A DNA stretch of 64,000 nt from DATEDA01 sp963789885. GTDB lineage: Bacteria; Pseudomonadota; Gammaproteobacteria; Burkholderiales; SG8-39. Where the stretch lies: NCBI GenBank assembly GCA_963789885.1, contig CAWBNB010000050.1:186001-250000 (forward strand), in the 5' to 3' direction. A program made the position numbers and the translations under genes. Below the pieces are notes generated by a model. The model saw nothing but the letters and a program-made list of their open reading frames with translations. It was not told where the DNA came from and did not search any database. Below are positions 9,668 to 18,218 of the stretch, one piece after another; position 1 is the stretch's first letter; every line of letters begins with the position of its first letter.

Positions 9668-10660
9668 ATGAACGCGAGTACGGCACTGCGCGTGCTGATC
9701 GCCTGCGCCGCGGCCGCCATCGCGCCGGCTGCCATGGGGCAGGGCGGGGCAACCTACCCCGCCAAGCCGATCCGCCTGATCATCCCGTTTGCCCCCGGCG
9801 GCGCGTCCGATTTCGTCGGACGCATCATCCAGCCGCGCCTCGGCGAGCTCACCGGCCAGAGCATCGTGATCGAGAACCGGGCGGGCGCGTCGGGCAACAT
9901 CGGTCTCGAAGCGGCGGCCAAGGCCGCGCCGGACGGCTACACGCTGTTCCTCGGGAACGTCGGCACGACCGCGATCAATCCGAACCTCTATAAGACGACG
10001 CTCAGCGTCGTGCCGACGCGCGATTTCGTCGCGATCACGCAGGTCGTGGACGTGCCGAGCGCGCTCGTCGCCCATCCGTCGTTCCCGCCCAACACCGTGA
10101 AGGAGCTGATCGAGTTCGTGAAGCAGGCGCCGGGCAAGTACTTCTTCGCGTCGCCGGGACCGGGCAGCGCGAACCGGCTGGAGATGGAGCGCTTCATGAA
10201 GGCGAGTGGGATCCAGATGACGCACGTCCCCTACAAGGGCGGCGCCGGTCCGGCGATCACCGGGCTCCTCGGCGGCGAGACCTCGGTCATGTTCGTGACG
10301 CTCTCGTCCGCGGCGAGCCAGGTCCGCGCCGGCAAGCTGAAGCTCCTCGGGATCACGGCGCCGCAGCGCGTGGGCGCGTTTCCGAACACGCCGACGCTCG
10401 CCGAGGAAGGCTTCCCGGACATGACTGCCGGCTCCTGGCAGGGCGTCTTCACGCCCGCCGGGACGCCGCCGGACGTCGTCGCGAAGCTCTACGCGCTGGT
10501 GATCCAGGTGATGGACGCGCCCGAAGTCAGAAAGCGGCTCGCCGACGGCGGTGTCGAGGTGGTGACGAGCAAGTCACCCGAGGCGTTCGCCGCGTTCCTG
10601 CGCGAGGACACCGAGCGCTGGGCGCAGGTCGTCAAGGAATCGGGCGCGACGGTCGAGTGA
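9668..10660 (+). CDS. Bug/TctC-family periplasmic solute-binding protein (first of three)
   Basis: A 330-residue tripartite-tricarboxylate-type binding protein. A signal peptide (residues 1-25, ending AAMGQG) is followed by YPAKPIRLIIPFAPGGASD, the family's ligand-binding first strand and loop. The IENRAGASGNIG segment and the late NTPTLAEEGFPD motif are also typical. AGGAGGAG before the ATG is a strong ribosome site and makes this the likely head of the operon. Bug proteins bind carboxylates and similar ligands. No TctA or TctB membrane subunit is encoded nearby, as is common in betaproteobacteria. Confidence 0.93.
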   Translation: MNASTALRVLIACAAAAIAPAAMGQGGATYPAKPIRLIIPFAPGGASDFVGRIIQPRLGELTGQSIVIENRAGASGNIGLEAAAKAAPDGYTLFLGNVGTTAINPNLYKTTLSVVPTRDFVAITQVVDVPSALVAHPSFPPNTVKELIEFVKQAPGKYFFASPGPGSANRLEMERFMKASGIQMTHVPYKGGAGPAITGLLGGETSVMFVTLSSAASQVRAGKLKLLGITAPQRVGAFPNTPTLAEEGFPDMTAGSWQGVFTPAGTPPDVVAKLYALVIQVMDAPEVRKRLADGGVEVVTSKSPEAFAAFLREDTERWAQVVKESGATVE

Positions 10661-11655
10661 CGGCGAGACGGCATCCCACGCTGCGCGGCGAGCGCGAGCG
10701 GATCTGGCTGGCGGGCATTGCCTGTGCGCTGCTGGTGAGCGGCACTGCGGCCGCCGCCTATCCCGACAAGCCGGTCAAGGTCTTCCTCCCGTTCCCGCCG
10801 GGCGGCGCCGTCGACTTCGTCTCGCGCCTCGTCTGCGCCGAAGCGGCCGAGATCCTCGGCAAGCCGGTGGTGATCGACTATCGGCCGGGCGCCGGCGGCA
10901 CGCTCGCCACCGACGCGACGGCGCGGTCGCAACCCGACGGCTACTCGATCCTGATCACCACGCCGTCGCACACGATCAACCCCGCGCTGCGGCCGAAGCT
11001 CCCGTTCGACACCGAAGCGGACTTCGCGCCCGTCTCCCTGATCGCGAACGTGCCCGAGCTGCTCGTTGCGCATCCGGGCGTCCCCTTCGACACGCTGGAC
11101 GGGATGCTGAAGTACGCGAAGGCGAATCCGGGCAAGCTGAACTACTCCTCGGCGGGAATCGGCACGCTGCCGCACGTGACCATGGAGCTGCTGCTGCGCC
11201 GCGCGGACGTGCAGGTCGCGCACGTCGCCTACAAGGGCGCCGCGCCGGCGCTCACCGACCTGCTCGCGGGCGTGGTCCAGCTCAAGTACGACACCTACGC
11301 GACGTCGGCGCCGCACCTCGCAACCGGCAAGCTCAAGGTGCTCGCGACGGCGGGCACGACGCGCCTGCCGCAGCTTCCGAACGTGCCGACGGTCGCCGAG
11401 TCCGGGTTCCCCGGCTACCAGGGCTACCTCTGGATCGGCGCCGTGGCCCCGAGCCGGACGCCCGCGGAAGCGATCGCGACGCTGTCCGCAACGCTCGCCA
11501 AGGCGGTGCGCACGCCGAAGGTCGCCGAACGCCTGCGCGCGGACGGCGTCGAGGTCGTCGGGAGCACACCCGAGGAATTCGGCCGGATCATCGCCGACGA
11601 GCTGAAGCTCTGGTCGCGCCTGGTCCGCGACGCGAAGATCACCGTGTCCGAGTGA
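10657..11655 (+). CDS. Bug/TctC-family periplasmic solute-binding protein (second of three)
   Basis: A 332-residue paralogue of the preceding gene. It starts at a GTG that overlaps the previous TGA (GTGA), giving translational coupling. An unusually charged N-terminus (MTARRHPTLRGERER) precedes a hydrophobic export segment ending near residue 30 (GTAAAAYPDK). Mature marks are VFLPFPPGGAVDFVSR, DYRPGAGGTLATD and PNVPTVAESGFPGYQG. The ligand pocket differs from the first paralogue, so the substrate is probably different. It is followed, again by a GTGA overlap, by a lactonase-type amidohydrolase. Confidence 0.92.
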   Translation: MTARRHPTLRGERERIWLAGIACALLVSGTAAAAYPDKPVKVFLPFPPGGAVDFVSRLVCAEAAEILGKPVVIDYRPGAGGTLATDATARSQPDGYSILITTPSHTINPALRPKLPFDTEADFAPVSLIANVPELLVAHPGVPFDTLDGMLKYAKANPGKLNYSSAGIGTLPHVTMELLLRRADVQVAHVAYKGAAPALTDLLAGVVQLKYDTYATSAPHLATGKLKVLATAGTTRLPQLPNVPTVAESGFPGYQGYLWIGAVAPSRTPAEAIATLSATLAKAVRTPKVAERLRADGVEVVGSTPEEFGRIIADELKLWSRLVRDAKITVSE

Positions 11656-12545
11656 GGGCGGCCACGACGATGGTGGAGCGCGCGCAACCGCCCGACCCGC
11701 ATCCGAAGACGCCACGGCTGCGGCTGCCGCCCAACGCGTGCGATACCCACTTCCACCTCTTCGGCCCGGTGAGCCGGTACCCGTTCGATCCCGCCACCAC
11801 GTACACGTCCGCCGACGCGCTGCCCGAGACGCTGTTCGATCTCCAGCGCGTGCTCGGGCTGAGCCGCGGCGTGGTCGTGAGCGGCGGCGCGTACGGGCGC
11901 ACCTACGCGCTCGCTGCGGATGCGGTCGAGCGCTACCCGGAGCGGCTGCGCGGGATCATCCTGCCGCCGGAGGACCTGGCGGTGCCCGAGATCCGGCGGC
12001 TCGACCGCCTCGGCATCCGCGGCGTCCGGTTCATCAGCGAACGGCAGGGCCGGGGCCTGCCGACCCTCAACCCCGCGCTCGCCCAGCGCGCGTTCGATGC
12101 GGCGGGCTGGCAGGTGCAGTTCTATCCCCGCGGCGACCTCGAGGAACAGGCGCCGCGCCTGCTCGCGCTGCCGAACGCCATCGTGCTCGACCACTTCGGC
12201 GGCTTCCGCGCCGAGCTCGGCCTGAACCAGCCCGCGTTCCGGAAGCTGCTCGGGCTGCTCGACACCGGACGGGTCTGGGTGAAGCTCTCGGGGCCGATGC
12301 GCTGCACCCGGGAGGACTATCCGTATGCGCCGATCACCCCCTTCGCGCATGCCCTGGTCCGGCACGCGCCGGAGCGGCTCGTGTGGGGCTCGGACTGGCC
12401 GCACGTGAACATGAACGACCGCGCGATGCCGAACGACGGCGATCTCGTCGACCTGCTCGCGGAATGGGTGCCCGACGAGGCGGTGCGCAGGCGCATCCTC
12501 GTCGACAATGCGGCGGCGCTGTTCGGTTTCAAGGAGGAGAGCTGA
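11652..12545 (+). CDS. Amidohydrolase family 2 / pyrone-dicarboxylate lactonase-like hydrolase
   Basis: A 297-residue TIM-barrel amidohydrolase. The metal-site motif DTHFHLFGP lies near residues 31-39, ILDHFGG-like VLDHFGG near 178-184, and the terminal acid in VWGSDWPHVNMND near 244-256. These match the LigI-like group, which opens cyclic lactones such as 2-pyrone-4,6-dicarboxylate. Start: GTG 11652 overlaps the upstream stop, while ATG 11670 is an alternative. Lying between two TctC binding proteins, it probably acts on a carboxylate those proteins help import. That link is inferred. Confidence 0.83.
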   Translation: MRAATTMVERAQPPDPHPKTPRLRLPPNACDTHFHLFGPVSRYPFDPATTYTSADALPETLFDLQRVLGLSRGVVVSGGAYGRTYALAADAVERYPERLRGIILPPEDLAVPEIRRLDRLGIRGVRFISERQGRGLPTLNPALAQRAFDAAGWQVQFYPRGDLEEQAPRLLALPNAIVLDHFGGFRAELGLNQPAFRKLLGLLDTGRVWVKLSGPMRCTREDYPYAPITPFAHALVRHAPERLVWGSDWPHVNMNDRAMPNDGDLVDLLAEWVPDEAVRRRILVDNAAALFGFKEES

Positions 12546-13522
12546 TGTCCCGATTCGTCACCCTGTGCCTGTCCGCGGCGTTCGCCCTGCTCGGATGCGG
12601 CTCCGTCTGGGCGCAGTCCCCGGCCGCGTTTCCGGACCGTCCGATCCGCCTCGTGCTCGCCTTCGGGCCCGGCGGGCTCGCCGACATCACGTTCCGGCTC
12701 GTCGCCGAGAAGCTCACCGGCCTGGTCGGCAAGCAGGTGGTGGTCGAGAACCAGCCCGGTGCCGGCGGGGTGACGGCGGCGTCGACGGTGATGAAGGCGG
12801 CGCCGGACGGCCATACGCTGCTCGTCCTCACCAACGGGACCGCGATCTCGAAGTCGCTGTTCAAGAACCTGCCGTTCGACCCGGTGAAGGACTTCGCGCC
12901 GGTGTCGCTCGTCGCCTACTTCGACATCGTGATCGTCACCAGCCCCGAGTCGAAGTACCAGACGCTCGGCGACCTCCTCGCCGCCGCCCGGTCGAGCCCG
13001 GGCAAGCTCAACTTCGGCACGATCAACCCCGGCAGCACGCAGAACCTTTCGGCGGAGCTGTTCCGCTCGACCGCGGGCATCGACGTGGTCATCGTGCCGT
13101 TCCGGACTTCGCCGGACGCAGCGACTGCATTGATGGGCGGCAACCTCGACGCCGTGTTCGAGTCGTACACCGCGCTGAAGCCGCTCGTCGCGGCGCGCAA
13201 GCTCCGGCCGCTCGCGACCACCGGGAGCAAGCGCTCGGTCTATCTGCCCGAGCTGCCGACGGTCAAGGAGGCCGGCGTGCCGACCTACGAGGTCACCGGC
13301 TGGAACGCCCTCGGCGCGCCGGCCGGCACGCCGCCGGAGATCATCGCGATCCTGAACCGGCACGTGAACGCGGTGGTCGCGATGCCAGACTTCAGGCAAC
13401 GCCTGCTCGAATTCGGGAACGAGGCGTACGGCGGGACGCCGGAGGAGCTCCGCCGGCAGCTCGTCAACGATATCGCGAAGTGGGAGGCGGTGATCAAGAA
13501 GGCGGGCATCCCGCAGCAGTAG
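12545..13522 (+). CDS. Bug/TctC-family periplasmic solute-binding protein (third of three)
   Basis: A 325-residue Bug protein. The signal peptide is residues 1-23 (MSRFVTLCLSAAFALLGCGS, cleaved near VWAQS). The mature start FPDRPIRLVLAFGPGGLAD is the family's first strand and binding loop; ENQPGAGGVTAA and LPTVKEAGVPTYE follow. The ATG shares its A with the TGA of the amidohydrolase gene. A 9-bp hairpin begins three bases after the stop, suggesting that the four-gene operon ends here. Three divergent binding proteins in one operon suggest several related ligands. Confidence 0.92.
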   Translation: MSRFVTLCLSAAFALLGCGSVWAQSPAAFPDRPIRLVLAFGPGGLADITFRLVAEKLTGLVGKQVVVENQPGAGGVTAASTVMKAAPDGHTLLVLTNGTAISKSLFKNLPFDPVKDFAPVSLVAYFDIVIVTSPESKYQTLGDLLAAARSSPGKLNFGTINPGSTQNLSAELFRSTAGIDVVIVPFRTSPDAATALMGGNLDAVFESYTALKPLVAARKLRPLATTGSKRSVYLPELPTVKEAGVPTYEVTGWNALGAPAGTPPEIIAILNRHVNAVVAMPDFRQRLLEFGNEAYGGTPEELRRQLVNDIAKWEAVIKKAGIPQQ

Positions 13523-13524
13523 CC

Positions 13525-13545
13525 GCCGCTGGCCGCGCCAGCGGC
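13525..13545 (+). terminator. Candidate hairpin terminator of the Bug operon
   Basis: GCCGCTGGC and GCCAGCGGC form a perfect 9-bp stem with a CGC loop immediately after the stop codon at 13522. No U-run follows, so it may be an RNA-stability or Rho-linked structure instead. Confidence 0.4.
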
Positions 13546-13603
13546 CGGCGCCACGCGTGCCTTTCGCGCCGGGGTCCCGGCACTGCGCCAGCCCGGGCGC
13601 GAT

Positions 13604-13632
13604 ATGACAATGTTTTGCAATGACAATGTTTT
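13604..13632. repeat. Tandem 13-bp direct repeat upstream of the PEP-CTERM gene
   Basis: ATGACAATGTTTT occurs at 13604-13616 and again at 13620-13632, a period of 16 bases, in an AT-rich island within very GC-rich DNA. It lies 49-77 bases before the ATG at 13681. It may be a paired operator; no known regulator motif was recognised. Confidence 0.6.
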
Positions 13633-13680
13633 ACATCGCGGTTGGTGAATCATGTGGCATGGTCCGCCTCGGGAACGACC

Positions 13681-14275
13681 ATGCCGAGACCAACCCTTGT
13701 TGCGCTGTTGACACTCGTTGCGGCCAGCGCGCATGCGATCCCGGTAACGACTTCATTCACGGCCGTTGGATTTGCTCCCGGCGGAGCGCCTACCGATCCG
13801 GTCAGCGGCATCATCACCTGGGAAGCCGCCTCGGTCACCGCGCCGATCGAGAGCCTGACGTCGGTCAGCCTCACGATCGGCGGTCACGCGTACGTGCTCG
13901 AAGAGTTGGGGTCCCTCTCGCCGTTCTTCGGCACCACCGACGTCATCGGCGGCGCCGTGTCGGGCCTCTTCAGCGCGATGGCAGGCACCGACGACTTCTG
14001 GCTGATGTTCGACCGGGCGAGCGCGATGCCGCGGCAGTTCCTGTACGTCTCGGCAGGCGCCGGGACTGACTTTTCGACCATGACCTTCGCTTCGTTCAGC
14101 ATCACCGAGGGTACCGTTGCCGCCCGGGACTTCGCCGCGGAGTCCTTCGCCGCCAACACCGTTCCCGAGCCGTCGACGCTCGCGCTCTTCGCCACGGGCC
14201 TCGCAGGCCTCGGCTTCGGAGCGTCGCCGCCGTCAGTCGACGCGGGCGCCGGAGTCCTTGACCGCCTTCGCCTAG
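13681..14275 (+). CDS. PEP-CTERM anchored exported protein, frame broken near 14221
   Basis: The product starts MPRPTLVALLTLVAASAHA, a signal peptide. About 140 residues of small, polar, Ser/Thr/Gly-rich sequence follow. The tail VPEPSTLALFATGLAGLGF is a textbook PEP-CTERM signal for exosortase. Its last element, a run of arginines, is missing in the open frame but appears one base later (RRRRQST, ending at TAG 14273-14275). One extra base at about 14219-14222 therefore hides the true end, giving about 197 residues. The function of the exported domain is unknown. No exosortase or EPS gene is in the window. The upstream TTG at 13642 is an unlikely start. Confidence 0.72.
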
Positions 14276-14347
14276 CGCGCGCCGGAAATCGATCACTCCG
14301 GAGCCGATGCTATGCTCGGTCGGTGATCCTTCTCCGTGGAGCGACTA

Positions 14348-14638
14348 GTGCCAGCGACGTGCACGCATTTGGGGCAGATCAAGGCGGCGGCGCCGCGTGC
14401 GGCCGGGTGCGAGGAGTGTCTGCGGATCGGCCAGCAGTGGGTCCATCTGCGCCTGTGCCTCACTTGCGGGCACGTCGGTTGCTGCGACAGCTCCATCGGC
14501 AAGCACGCGACGAGGCACTTCCACGACACCGCGCATCCGGTGATGCGCTCGCTCGAGCCCGGCGAGTCCTGGGCCTGGTGCTACGTTGACCAGCTGGGTT
14601 TCGAACTCGCCGATCCGCCGCCGGCCCGGCGGCGCTGA
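14348..14638 (+). CDS. UBP-type zinc-finger protein
   Basis: A 96-residue protein made almost entirely of one ZnF-UBP domain. The metal ligands are visible in order: CTH, then CEECL, CLTCGHVGCCD, KHATRHFHDTAH and a terminal WAWCYVDQL. In eukaryotes this fold binds the free C-terminus of ubiquitin. Small bacterial versions are widespread and of unknown role. GGAG lies six bases before GTG 14348, which supports it over GTG 14336. It is probably its own transcription unit. Confidence 0.85.
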   Translation: MPATCTHLGQIKAAAPRAAGCEECLRIGQQWVHLRLCLTCGHVGCCDSSIGKHATRHFHDTAHPVMRSLEPGESWAWCYVDQLGFELADPPPARRR

Positions 14639-14809
14639 GCGGCCACCGCCCGCGACGGGGCGGCACAAGTTGGCGATCGCCGGGGTGCGGCGCGCGGACA
14701 ACCGTGCAATCCCTCACCCCGTCGCGCGGCGCGCAACTCTCTCCGTCTGGTGAGGCGGCGCAACCTGCGGTATCGTCGGCTCGGAATGTTCGTGGCGGCG
14801 GGACCGGCG

Positions 14810-15199
14810 ATGGAACAGGAAGCGAGATTCGACGACGTGGAGGCGCTGCTCTCGCGCGATGCGCGGGCCCGGCTCCCGCTGTGGCGCCAGATCCTGCTCT
14901 ATCTGAACCCGTTCGCGCTGTTCAAGGACGCTGCGCGCGGGCCGGCCTGGATGCGGGAACGCGCGCTCGCGTACAACCGCGCGATGCGCTGGGTGCTCCT
15001 GACCTACATCCGGCGGTACGTCCTCATGGCGGCCGTCCTCTTCCTCGGCATCGCGCCGGCTGAAGCGCTCGCCGCCGAAGCGTCGATCCTGATCATCCCC
15101 GCCGCGGCCGCCGCCGTCGGCTGCTGCATCGCGCTCTCCGTCGCCGCCTGCGCCTGGGTCGGGTACATCCTGCTCGGCGCGCGCTCCGAGCGAAACTAA
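14810..15199 (+). CDS. Small uncharacterised membrane protein
   Basis: About 129 residues from ATG 14810; ATG 14786 is an alternative. The N-terminal third is acidic and soluble (MEQEARFDDVEALLSRDARA). An amphipathic segment (LWRQILLYLNPFALFKDAAR) and a basic patch follow. Two hydrophobic helices come next: LMAAVLFLGIAPAEALAA near residues 68-85 and IIPAAAAAVGCCIALSVAAC near residues 91-110. I do not recognise a family. It stands between the UBP protein and the convergent cbbR gene, with no obvious partner. Confidence 0.55.
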   Translation: MEQEARFDDVEALLSRDARARLPLWRQILLYLNPFALFKDAARGPAWMRERALAYNRAMRWVLLTYIRRYVLMAAVLFLGIAPAEALAAEASILIIPAAAAAVGCCIALSVAACAWVGYILLGARSERN

Positions 15200-15280
15200 C
15201 CGTCGTCCGCTCGCCCCCCGAGCCGCGTGTCCACGCGCGGTCTTGGTGGCGTGGTCCGCCTTGAGCCACGATCCGCCCTC

Positions 15281-16222
15281 CTAGCCCCGTTCGACCGCGC
15301 CGGCGATGATCCGCGCGCCCTGGTCGAGCAGGAAGCCGCGAAAGGCCGCCGCGACCGGCGAGAGTCGCTTCGTCTTCAGCTGGATCACGAACCACTGGCG
15401 CACGATCGGCAGGCCGGCGACGTCGAGGACGACGAGCTTGCCCGCCTTCAGCTCGAGTCCGACCGTGTGGGCGGAGAGGAAGGCGATCCCCATGCCGGCG
15501 ATGACCGCCTGCTTGATCGTCTCGTTGCTCGCGACCTCCATGCTCGCCTGATAGGCGAGGCCCCGGTCCTTGAACACCCGCTCCATCGCGGCCCGCGTTC
15601 CGGAGCCCTGCTCGCGGATGAGGAAGTTCTCCCGCGCGAGCTTCGCGAGCGGGATGCGCCGGCGCTTCGCGAGCGGATGCGCGGGTGCGGCGACGATGAC
15701 GAGAGGGTGCTCTGCGAACGGCGCGGCAACCGTCTCCAGTTCGCGCGGCGGGCGCCCCATGATCACCAGGTCCGTGTCGTTGGCGGCGAGGCTCCGGATC
15801 ATCTCCTCGCGGTTCCCGACCGCGAACCGCACCGTCACGTCCGGATGCGTCCGCTTGAACGCCGCGAGGAGCGACGGCGCGAAGTACTTGGCGGTGCTCA
15901 CGGCGCCGAGCCGCAGGGTGCCCTTCTTCAGGCCCCTCAGCGCATCGAGCCGTTCCTCGGTCTGGCGCAGCTGCTCCGCCACGGTAGCAGCGCAGGCCGC
16001 GAGCTCGGCCCCCATCTCGGTGAGGTGGATGCCGCGCCCGATCCGCTCGAAGAGCGGTGCGCCGCAGCTCGCCTCGAGCTCCTTCACCTGCATCGACACC
16101 GCGGGCTGGGTGAGGTGCAGCTCCTTGGCGGCGGCGGTGAAGCTCAGCTTCCGCGCCACCGCGCCGAAGACCCGCAGCTGGCGCAGCGTAGCGTTTCGCA
16201 GCGAGCGCGAGGCATCAGCCAT
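15281..16222 (-). CDS. cbbR: LysR-type regulator CbbR
   Basis: A 313-residue LysR regulator. The winged-helix DNA-binding domain is residues about 12-70 (LRQLRVFGAVARKLSFTAAA then HLTQPAVSMQVKELE). The effector domain runs from about residue 100 (GTLRLGAVSTAKYFAPSLLA). The ATG at 16222 faces cbbL across 89 bases that contain two LysR-type boxes. In autotrophs CbbR switches on the Calvin operon in response to metabolites such as RuBP, PEP or NADPH; which one acts here cannot be read. All length and domain features are normal. Confidence 0.93.
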   Translation of the reverse strand: MADASRSLRNATLRQLRVFGAVARKLSFTAAAKELHLTQPAVSMQVKELEASCGAPLFERIGRGIHLTEMGAELAACAATVAEQLRQTEERLDALRGLKKGTLRLGAVSTAKYFAPSLLAAFKRTHPDVTVRFAVGNREEMIRSLAANDTDLVIMGRPPRELETVAAPFAEHPLVIVAAPAHPLAKRRRIPLAKLARENFLIREQGSGTRAAMERVFKDRGLAYQASMEVASNETIKQAVIAGMGIAFLSAHTVGLELKAGKLVVLDVAGLPIVRQWFVIQLKTKRLSPVAAAFRGFLLDQGARIIAGAVERG

Positions 16223-16225
16223 AGC

Positions 16226-16240
16226 TTATGCATCACCTAA
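16226..16240. promoter_or_regulatory. Candidate CbbR box 1 (TTA-N9-TAA)
   Basis: TTATGCATCACCTAA is an interrupted dyad containing the LysR T-N11-A core. It begins four bases upstream of the cbbR start codon and so could serve autorepression. Confidence 0.55.
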
Positions 16241-16262
16241 GAAGATTTGACTGGCCTCTATG

Positions 16263-16277
16263 TTAGCAACTCCCTAA
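16263..16277. promoter_or_regulatory. Candidate CbbR box 2 (TTA-N9-TAA)
   Basis: TTAGCAACTCCCTAA has the same TTA-N9-TAA form as box 1 and begins 37 bases after it, 49 bases before cbbL. Paired recognition and activation sites of this kind are usual for LysR regulators. Confidence 0.55.
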
Positions 16278-16311
16278 GCTCGGTACACCTGCCAGAGGAG
16301 GGACGACGGCG

Positions 16312-17776
16312 ATGGGCGAACCCGGAGTAGGCGCGATCACCGAGGCGAAACGGCGCTATGCCGCCGGCGTCCTCAAGTACGCCCAGATGGGCTACTGGGA
16401 GCCGGACTACGTGCCGGTCGACACCGACGTCCTGGCGCTCTTCCGGATCACGCCGCAGGACGGCGTGGACCCGGTGGAAGCGGCCGCCGCCGTCGCCGGG
16501 CGAATCGTCGACCGCTACCTGGACCGTGGTCTGGACCGACCGGCTCACCGCCTGCGAGAAGTACCGCGCGAAGGCGTACAAGGTCGAGCCGGTGCCCGGC
16601 TCGCCAGGGCAGTACTTCGCTTACATCGCCTACGACCTCGATCTCTTCGAGCCGGGGTCGATCGCCAATCTCACCGCTTCGATCATCGGCAACGTCTTCG
16701 GCTTCAAGCCGCTGAAGGCCCTGCGGCTCGAAGACATGCGGATTCCCGTCGCCTATGCCAAGACCTTCGACGGCCCGCCGACCGGGATCGTCGTCGAGCG
16801 CGAGCGCCTCGACAAGTTCGGGCGGCCGCTGCTCGGGGCGACGGTGAAGCCGAAGCTCGGGCTGTCGGGCAAGAACTACGGCCGCGTGGTGTACGAGGCG
16901 CTCAAGGGCGGGCTCGATTTCACCAAGGACGACGAGAACATCAACTCCCAGTCGTTCATGCACTGGCGCGACCGGTTCCTGTACTGCATGGAGGCGATCA
17001 ACCGCGCGCAGGCCGCGACGGGCGAGGTGAAGGGCCACTACCTCAACGTCACCGCCGGCACGATGGAGGCCATGTACGAGCGCGCCGAGCTTGCCAAGGA
17101 GCTCGGCAGCGCGATCGTGATGATCGACCTCGTGATCGGCTACACCGCGATCCAGTCGATGTCGAAGTGGGCGCGGCGCAACGACATGATCCTGCACCTG
17201 CACCGCGCCGGCCACTCGACCTACACGCGCCAGAAGACGCACGGCGTGTCGTTCCGCGTGATCGCGAAGTGGATGCGGCTCGCCGGCGTCGACCACATCC
17301 ACGCCGGTACCGTCGTCGGCAAGCTCGAAGGGGATCCGAATTCGGTGCAGGGCTACTACAACGTGCTGCGCGAGGCGCTCAACCCGGTGGATCTGCAGCG
17401 TGGTCTGTTCTTCGAGCAGGACTGGGCGGGACTCGCGAAGGTCATGCCGGTCGCCTCCGGCGGGATCCACGCCGGGCAGATGCATCAACTCCTCGAGCTC
17501 CTCGGGGAGGACGTGGTGCTGCAGTTCGGCGGCGGCACGATCGGCCATCCGATGGGCATCGCCGCCGGCGCGACCGCGAACCGGGTCGCGCTCGAGGCGA
17601 TGGTGCTGGCCCGGAACGAAGGCCGCGACATCCGGAACGAGGGCCCGCAGATCCTCGCCGACGCGGCGAAGTCGTGCACGCCGCTCAAGGCGGCGCTCGA
17701 CGTCTGGGGCGAGGTGACGTTCGACTACGCGAGCACGGACACGCCCGACTTCGTGCCGACCCCGACCGCAGCCTAG
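16312..17776 (+). CDS. cbbL: RubisCO large subunit, red-type form I; frame broken at 16498-16500
   Basis: Read across one extra G in the GGG run at 16498-16500, the product is about 487 residues, normal for red-type form I. Active-site residues are all visible: GESSTATWTVVWTD (after the break), TVKPKLGLSGKNY, the carbamylated lysine in GGLDFTKDDENIN, HLHRAGHSTYT, loop 6 GTVVGKLEG, SGGIHAG and FGGGTIGHP. Without correction the frame would stop making RubisCO at residue 63. The GGAGGG ribosome site precedes ATG 16312. The enzyme carboxylates ribulose-1,5-bisphosphate. Neighbouring cbbS and cbbX confirm the red type. I think the shift is a sequencing or assembly error, since the rest is under clear constraint. 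Confidence 0.88.
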
Positions 17777-17787
17777 AGGAGATCCCG

Positions 17788-18204
17788 ATGCGCCTCACAC
17801 AAGGGACGTTTTCCTTCCTGCCCGACCTCACCGACGCGCAGATCCGCGCGCAGATCGAGTACTGCCTGCAGAACGGCTGGGCGGTCTCGGTCGAGCACAC
17901 CGACGACCCCCATCCGCGCAACGTCTACTGGGAGATGCACGGCAACCCGATGTTCGATCTCACGGACGCCGCCGGCGCCATGGACGAGGTCGACGCCTGC
18001 CGCAAGACGTTTCCGAACCACTACGTCAAGGTGAACGCGTTCGATGCGACGCGCGGGTGGGAATCGCTGCGGCTGTCGTTCCTCGTCAACCGGCCGCTGC
18101 GCGAGCCCGGGTTCACGCTCGTCCGCGCCGAGGCGGCGGGCCGCAACGTCCGGTACACGACGCGGGCCTACGCCGCCGATCGCCCCGAGGGCGAGCGCTG
18201 CTGA
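17788..18204 (+). CDS. cbbS: RubisCO small subunit, red type
   Basis: A 138-residue small subunit beginning MRLTQGTFSFLPDLTDAQI, standard for red-type CbbS. The central PRNVYWEMHGNPMFDL and NHYVKVNAFDATRGWES segments follow. The C-terminal extension from about residue 100 (NRPLREPGF to the end) is the hairpin that lines the central channel in red-type enzymes and separates them from green-type. It starts eleven bases after cbbL, with AGAGGAGA as ribosome site. The last residues (DRPEGERC) are more polar than usual. Confidence 0.93.
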   Translation: MRLTQGTFSFLPDLTDAQIRAQIEYCLQNGWAVSVEHTDDPHPRNVYWEMHGNPMFDLTDAAGAMDEVDACRKTFPNHYVKVNAFDATRGWESLRLSFLVNRPLREPGFTLVRAEAAGRNVRYTTRAYAADRPEGERC

Positions 18205-18218
18205 AGGCGGAGCGCGCG

